NCBI GenBank assembly: GCA_963765935.1
Contig: CAVXXX010000001.1
Coordinates: 186,001-250,000 of the forward strand
Length of the DNA stretch: 64,000 bases
Source: JAMXLG01 sp963765935
GTDB taxonomy: Bacteria > Vulcanimicrobiota > Vulcanimicrobiia > Vulcanimicrobiales > Vulcanimicrobiaceae
Direction of reading: 5' to 3'
The notes beneath the pieces are model-generated. The model was not told where the DNA came from. It saw only the letters and a program-made list of their open reading frames with translations, and ran no database searches. Position numbers and translations under genes: made by a program. Within the stretch, counting starts at the first letter, position 1. The number at the start of each line of letters is the position of its first letter. This document shows, in pieces, positions 59,614 through 64,000 of this stretch.

Positions 59614-61662
59614 CTATGACGAAAGGACGAGCGCACGCGTCGTGGGCTGCCGTTCGAGTGCTGCGCGAAGGCCGGCATGCTCCGGCTTGCGTAACGCAGG
59701 ATCGTTTGCCAACAGCGTTTGCGCGACCCCCTTCGCTGCGCGGTAAACGTCGATATCGCGAACGAGATCGGCAATCCATAGATCCGCCGCACCCGACTGC
59801 GCGGTACCGGCAAATTCGCCCGCTCCGCGGATGCGCAAATCTTCTTCCGCAATCCGGAAACCGTCGGTCGATTCGGTCAGGATTTCCAATCGCTCGCTCT
59901 CCACGTTGTCATCGGGATAAACGAGAATGCAGAACGACTTTGCCGCGCCGCGTCCCACACGTCCGCGCAGTTGATGCAACTGCGCGAGCCCATAGCGATG
60001 TGCGTCGAGAATCACCATCACGCTCGCGTTCGCAACGTCGACGCCGACCTCGACGACCGTCGTCGCCAACAGCACGTCGACTTCGCCGCGGGAGAAACGC
60101 CCCATCGCCTCATCCTTCTCGCGTGACGTCATGCGACCGTGTAAGAGGCCGATGCGTAAATCGGGAAAGACCTCGTTCCTCAAGCGCTCGGCTTCAGCAA
60201 TGACGCTCGTCAATTCGCTCTCTTCATCGATCGCCGGCGCGACGATATACGCCTGGTGCCCGAGCTCAACGTTTGCGCGGACGAATTCATAGACTTCATC
60301 GAGGCGGCTGACGCGTACCGCAAACGTTTCGATCGGCGTGCGTCCAGGCGGCAGCTCATCGATCGTCGATGCATCGAGATCCGCATAGACGGATTGCGCA
60401 AGCGTTCGCGGGATCGGCGTCGCCGTCATGTGCAAGGTGTGCGGGGCTGCGCCTTTCGCCCGTAACCGCGCGCGTTGCTCCACACCAAACCGATGCTGCT
60501 CGTCAATAATCACGAGGCCCAATCGCGCAAAGTCGACGCCCTCCGTCAGCAATGCATGCGTTCCGACGGCGAGCGCTGCTTCTCCGCTGCCGATACGTGC
60601 AACCGCCGCGTTACGCGCGCGAGCACCTTGGCTTCCGAATACCGCTTCGACCGGAATGCCGAACGGCAACAGCAACGGTGCAAGCTTCGCGGCGTGTTGC
60701 GCGGCTAGAATCTCGGTCGGTGCCATGAGAGCCGACTGCACGCCGTTTCGCGCTGCCAGCACGATCGCTGCAGCCGCGACGAGCGTTTTGCCGCTGCCGA
60801 CGTCACCCTGCAGCAGCCGGTTCATCGGCACGTCGCGCGACATGTCGCTCCAAATCTCTGCGATCACCCGGCGCTGCGCAGCCGTTAACGGGAACGGCAG
60901 CGCTGCTTCGAACTCATCGAGTAGTTGCGGTGGAACCTTCAATGCATCGGCATCGTGTTCGCGTTCCCGTTCGGTGCGGCGCATCTCGGCCGCCGTCGCA
61001 AGCACCAGAAACTCCGTGAAGATGAAACGCTCGCGCGCAGCTTGCGCTTCTTCCGGCAATGCCGGCGCGTGGACGGCGCGATAGGCGCTTTCGAGCGTTC
61101 CGTATTTACGTTGGAGGGCGATTGCGGGCGGCAACGGGTCTTCACCCGTGAGCGCGAGCAGCCGTGGAAGATTCTTCGCGACGACGCTTGCGATTTTCCG
61201 CGTTGGAAGATCCTTGCTCGCGCGGTAAACCGGCACCATTTCACCGTGATATGTCTCGCCGTCGCGTAGCTGGGAATAGTGCGAGACGTTGACGACTGCG
61301 CCCGCGAGCGTTCGCTCCGTGCGGCCGCGCACGAAAAGGCGCATCCCTTCGCTGAATCGTCCGATCACGTACCGGTTGCGTCCGATCCACTTGGCGGTGA
61401 ACTCCCCTGCGTCATCGCGCAACCGGACCTCGACGATCTCTAGCCCGCGCACGCGCCGCTCTTTCACGTGCGTGACGACGCCGACCGCGTTCTCGTCGCC
61501 ACCATTCGTGCCGAGTTCATTGGAGGGCGTCGGAAAGCGCAAATCGTCGTAGCGAAACGGAATGTAGTCGAGCAAATCGTGCGCGCTGTGAATGCCGAGG
61601 TCGTGAAAGAGCGGCGCCGATTTTGCACCGACGCCTGCAAGCGATTCGATCGGAACGCTCAC
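59614..61662 (-). CDS. recG: RecG, ATP-dependent DNA helicase
   Basis: RecG remodels stalled forks and branched DNA. The N-terminal wedge domain is present (SLAGVGAKSAPLFHDLGIHSAHDLL). The helicase motifs follow: I LLQGDVGSGKTLVA, II IIDEQHRFG, III MTATPIPRTLA, and VI QLRGRVGRG. Length (682 aa) is normal. The start overlaps the panE stop (ATGA). Confidence 0.96.
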   Translation of the reverse strand: MSVPIESLAGVGAKSAPLFHDLGIHSAHDLLDYIPFRYDDLRFPTPSNELGTNGGDENAVGVVTHVKERRVRGLEIVEVRLRDDAGEFTAKWIGRNRYVIGRFSEGMRLFVRGRTERTLAGAVVNVSHYSQLRDGETYHGEMVPVYRASKDLPTRKIASVVAKNLPRLLALTGEDPLPPAIALQRKYGTLESAYRAVHAPALPEEAQAARERFIFTEFLVLATAAEMRRTEREREHDADALKVPPQLLDEFEAALPFPLTAAQRRVIAEIWSDMSRDVPMNRLLQGDVGSGKTLVAAAAIVLAARNGVQSALMAPTEILAAQHAAKLAPLLLPFGIPVEAVFGSQGARARNAAVARIGSGEAALAVGTHALLTEGVDFARLGLVIIDEQHRFGVEQRARLRAKGAAPHTLHMTATPIPRTLAQSVYADLDASTIDELPPGRTPIETFAVRVSRLDEVYEFVRANVELGHQAYIVAPAIDEESELTSVIAEAERLRNEVFPDLRIGLLHGRMTSREKDEAMGRFSRGEVDVLLATTVVEVGVDVANASVMVILDAHRYGLAQLHQLRGRVGRGAAKSFCILVYPDDNVESERLEILTESTDGFRIAEEDLRIRGAGEFAGTAQSGAADLWIADLVRDIDVYRAAKGVAQTLLANDPALRKPEHAGLRAALERQPTTRALVLSS

Positions 61663-62609
61663 GCCGTCGCCGCCGAAAGCGCGCGCAAACGTTCGTGCAC
61701 GTTCCGCACGCGCGGTACGGGGACGCCAAGCCGGTCGCCAAGTTCGACGACTGCGCCGACGATCGGCTCCAATTCGAGCGGACGTCCCGCTTCATAATCC
61801 TGCAGCATCGACGTACGCACGTCGGACAAGCGTTCGGCGTAGACGATGCGTGCTTCGATGTCGACATCCGCCACGATCCGTAAGGCCTGGCCGACGGCCA
61901 GCGCCTCGTACATCAGCGCGCGAACTTCATCGCGCGTAACCGGACGCTCGAGCATCTGACGGATTGTGAGTCGATGGAGCGTGCTGACGGGATTCAAACC
62001 CACGTTATTCACGAGCTTCAACCACACCGTCGCGCGAATGTTCTCATCGAGCTGCGGCGCGAGCTCGGCCCGGTCGAACGCGGACACGAGCATCTCGACG
62101 CGGCGGGTCGTACCGCCGTTCGGCGCTCCGAAGGCATAGCGCATGCCGCCGCTTTGATGGATCTTTCCCGGCTCGACGATGTGTCCCGAAACGTGCACGA
62201 CGCCGCCGACAACACGCTCGTCCGGGAAAAGTGCCGCAATGCGTCCACGCGGATCGACTGATTGGAGCGGTGGCGTGCGGACGTACCAAAAGGGAACGCC
62301 GTTTTGCAGCGTTACGATGGTGGCATCGCTTTCTGCGAGTCTCTCGAGTTGCGGCAGGAGTTCGGGATATTGATGCGCTTTGAAGGTGAGCAACGCAGCA
62401 TCGAACGTTCCGAGCGACCGCAGATCGTCGCTTGCCTCCACCTTAGCCGTGAACGGACCAAGGTCGCTGTGGACGAGCGTGATGCCTTTGCGCCGGATGA
62501 CGTCAAGATGCGCGCCGCGCGCGACGACGGCGACGTCGGCGCCGGAACGCGCGAGTGCCGCGGCGATAAAGCCGCCAATTGCACCCGCTCCCACTACCGC
62601 GATTCTCAT
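61659..62609 (-). CDS. panE: Ketopantoate reductase (PanE/ApbA)
   Basis: The NADPH motif is VVGAGAIGGFIAAALARSG; TLQNGV and the Lys/Asn region WLKLVNNVGLNPVSTLHRLTIRQMLE match PanE/ApbA, which makes pantoate for CoA synthesis. It is in the same operon as coaD, which also serves CoA synthesis. Length is 316 aa. The two tRNA genes lie just upstream. Confidence 0.9.
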   Translation of the reverse strand: MRIAVVGAGAIGGFIAAALARSGADVAVVARGAHLDVIRRKGITLVHSDLGPFTAKVEASDDLRSLGTFDAALLTFKAHQYPELLPQLERLAESDATIVTLQNGVPFWYVRTPPLQSVDPRGRIAALFPDERVVGGVVHVSGHIVEPGKIHQSGGMRYAFGAPNGGTTRRVEMLVSAFDRAELAPQLDENIRATVWLKLVNNVGLNPVSTLHRLTIRQMLERPVTRDEVRALMYEALAVGQALRIVADVDIEARIVYAERLSDVRTSMLQDYEAGRPLELEPIVGAVVELGDRLGVPVPRVRNVHERLRALSAATA

Positions 62610-62622
62610 CGTAAAACTTTTG

Positions 62623-62694
62623 AGGCGACGGGCAGATTCGAACTGCCGGATGGGGCTTTTGCAGAGCCCTGCCTTACCACTTGGCTACGTCGCC
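62623..62694 (-). tRNA. tRNA-Cys (anticodon GCA)
   Basis: A full cloverleaf can be drawn: acceptor GGCGACG/CGUCGCC, anticodon loop CUGCAAA with GCA, and a GUUCGAAUC T-loop. The CCA end is not encoded (CAA follows the discriminator). Confidence 0.95.
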
Positions 62695-62698
62695 GTGG

Positions 62699-62769
62699 AG
62701 CGGGTAGTGGGAATCGAACCCACGCATCAACCTTGGGAAGGTCGCAGGCTACCATTACATCATACCCGC
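62699..62769 (-). tRNA. tRNA-Gly (anticodon CCC)
   Basis: Acceptor GCGGGUA/UACCCGC, anticodon loop UUCCCAA with CCC, T-loop GUUCGAUUC. CCA is encoded at 62698-62696. It lies four bases before the tRNA-Cys, so both come from one transcript. Confidence 0.95.
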
Positions 62770-62836
62770 GCGTCCACTGGCAGCCCGCCCGATTCGTTGC
62801 AGGCCATAACCCGTCCTTTGGGGGAACGGTTGAGGC

Positions 62837-63622
62837 GTGACGTGGGTCTACAGCCTACCCCTTTGGGTTGCAACCGTCGTCTTTATCGGCGGCTGTTGCT
62901 TGCTTTGCGCGGGCGGCTTGTACGTCGTTCGCCGGCGGTACGCGGGCGGCGCCAACGGAATCACGCACAACGACGTTGCCGGCCCGATCATGGGAACGGT
63001 CGGAACGGTGCTCGCGGTATTGCTCACGTTCATGGTCATCACCGTGTGGCAAGAGTACGATACGGCCGCACAAGGTGCGGACACCGAAGCTGCGGAGCTT
63101 GCCGATCTCTATCATGAGAGTTTTGCACTTCCACCGAAGTTCGGCGCGCCGCTGCGCGCGAGAATATTGCAGTACGTCGGCATCGTCGTCCACGATGAGT
63201 GGCCGCTCATGAAAGCCGGCTTCCAAAGTCGAACCGCCGAGCGCCTTGCGATCGAGATTGTCGATAGCGTTCAATCGTACCCACCCGCGACGATGGGTGA
63301 ACAAACGGCGCAAGCCGACGCGCTGACGCACGTGCATAATTTCCTCGATGCACGCCGCACGCGGTTCTTCAGTAACGCGGAATCCGTGCCTGGGTTAGTG
63401 TGGGCGATGATGATCTTCGTCTCGGCCATTACGATCAGCTTTTCGTACTTCTTCCGCATCGCAAATGCTCGCGCACATCTCCTGATGATTCTCGCTTTAG
63501 GCGCGGTGGTCGGAGCAACGTTCCTCATGATCGCCGAGCTGGATCTGCCGTTTCGGGGGCCGCTTCAAATCCCACCCAGCGGCTTCGTGCACGACCTAGC
63601 CCGGCTGCCGTCGCAGCGTTAG
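62837..63622 (+). CDS. Bestrophin-like DUF4239 membrane protein (261 aa)
   Basis: Four membrane segments: two at the N-terminus (residues 8-35 and 50-75) and two near 185-240, with a cytosolic helical region between. The pattern GTVGTVLAVLLTFMVITVWQEYDTAAQGADTEAAEL fits DUF4239, a group related in fold to bestrophin-like channels. Function unknown. The start is a GTG. Its stop overlaps the convergent membrane gene. Confidence 0.75.
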   Translation: MTWVYSLPLWVATVVFIGGCCLLCAGGLYVVRRRYAGGANGITHNDVAGPIMGTVGTVLAVLLTFMVITVWQEYDTAAQGADTEAAELADLYHESFALPPKFGAPLRARILQYVGIVVHDEWPLMKAGFQSRTAERLAIEIVDSVQSYPPATMGEQTAQADALTHVHNFLDARRTRFFSNAESVPGLVWAMMIFVSAITISFSYFFRIANARAHLLMILALGAVVGATFLMIAELDLPFRGPLQIPPSGFVHDLARLPSQR

Positions 63623-64000
63623 CTGAGAATATTGACCGAACGCGCCAAGATCAATCCGACGGTGGTAAACGAAATCAGCGACTCGACGAGCATGAGCACT
63701 TTGGCGATGCGCGTTAAGGGCATGACGTCGGTGGGACTAAATGCAAGCGCGTTCGTAAACGAAAGATAGAGATAGTCAAGAAACATCGGACGCCAATTCG
63801 CCGGAACGCACTGCGCGTGAGTCTCGAGCAGCGTCAACTGCGGAAAGAGAAAATCCGCCTGTGAATTCCCGACCGTTGCGATACCTTCCCGGATCTCCAC
63901 GCCGCCTTCGTCGATCTCCCAAAACCACAGCGCGAACACGATGACGTTGGTGGACCAGATCAGCGCGCCCGACTGCAACAAATCGGCTGCAGTAAGCCCG
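63619..64000 (-). CDS. Ion-channel-like membrane protein, C-terminal part (5' end outside window)
   Basis: The frame is open to the right edge, so the N-terminus is missing. Two hydrophobic helices surround a segment DYLYLSFTNALAFSPTDVMPLTRIAKVLMLVESLISFTTVGLILARSVNIL, which recalls a pore-loop plus last helix of DUF1345-like or two-helix channel proteins. Without the rest the family is uncertain. Confidence 0.6.
   Translation of the reverse strand, partial: GLTAADLLQSGALIWSTNVIVFALWFWEIDEGGVEIREGIATVGNSQADFLFPQLTLLETHAQCVPANWRPMFLDYLYLSFTNALAFSPTDVMPLTRIAKVLMLVESLISFTTVGLILARSVNILS

Overview
The window is a GC-rich bacterial chromosome segment (about 60% GC by eye) with tightly packed genes, many 1-4 base start/stop overlaps and frequent GTG/TTG starts. 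P-ring and L-ring flagellar genes (flgI, flgH) point to a diderm. The gene mix fits an aerobic, motile heterotroph: type II NADH dehydrogenase, CoA-ester enzymes, photolyase, and the CsrA/FliW/flagellin circuit. Candidate phylum Eremiobacterota (WPS-2) is my best guess from overall impression only; nothing here proves it.

Region 1 (1-24,600) is mainly a flagellar locus on the minus strand. In transcription order (high to low coordinate) it runs: ABC exporter; flgB-flgC-fliE; flgF-flgG-flgA-flgH-flgI-flgJ(rod-binding domain only)-flgN-flgK-flgL-fliW-csrA; flagellin fliC with its own sigma28-like promoter, a CsrA-type leader and an intrinsic terminator; three large glycosyltransferases, probably for flagellin glycosylation; then flaG-fliD-fliS-fliT behind a second sigma28-like promoter. 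fliD is broken by one nonsense codon and three frameshifts inside about 210 bases. The tail of another glycosyltransferase enters from the left edge on the plus strand. A 44-base-arm inverted repeat with two inner hairpins lies between the ABC exporter and flgB.

Region 2 (24,600-38,100) holds a zinc-finger/DUF4870 membrane protein, photolyase with a cytochrome c lipoprotein, a GNAT acetyltransferase, an ECF sigma factor with an anti-sigma protein that ends in a TonB-like domain, a small HTH protein, ClpP, and a CPA1 antiporter. A long minus-strand operon follows: HAD phosphatase, small unknown protein, MoaD, MoaE, hydrolase, MoeB-rhodanese, aldo/keto reductase, QueG and a LolA-like protein.

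Region 3 (38,100-54,500) holds a putative ATP-grasp enzyme with a small ABM-like protein, a PhoU/PLP enzyme/secreted protein/NDH-2 operon, 3-hydroxyacyl-CoA dehydrogenase with enoyl-CoA hydratase, a VOC protein, a large P-loop regulator-like ATPase, a secreted protein with an Nramp-family transporter, a TlpA-like thioredoxin with a thiolase, and a DUF2249-Crp fusion with HutD.

Region 4 (54,000-64,000) is a housekeeping minus-strand run: tRNA-Gly and tRNA-Cys, panE, recG, an M16 peptidase, a HAD hydrolase, rsmD, coaD and a coiled-coil protein. It ends with a bestrophin-like DUF4239 protein and a membrane protein cut by the right edge. No CRISPR array, insertion sequence, rRNA or prophage was seen. 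The most interesting signals are the flagellin control circuit with its glycosyltransferase cassette, the clustered lesions in fliD, the large palindromic element and several unusual domain fusions.
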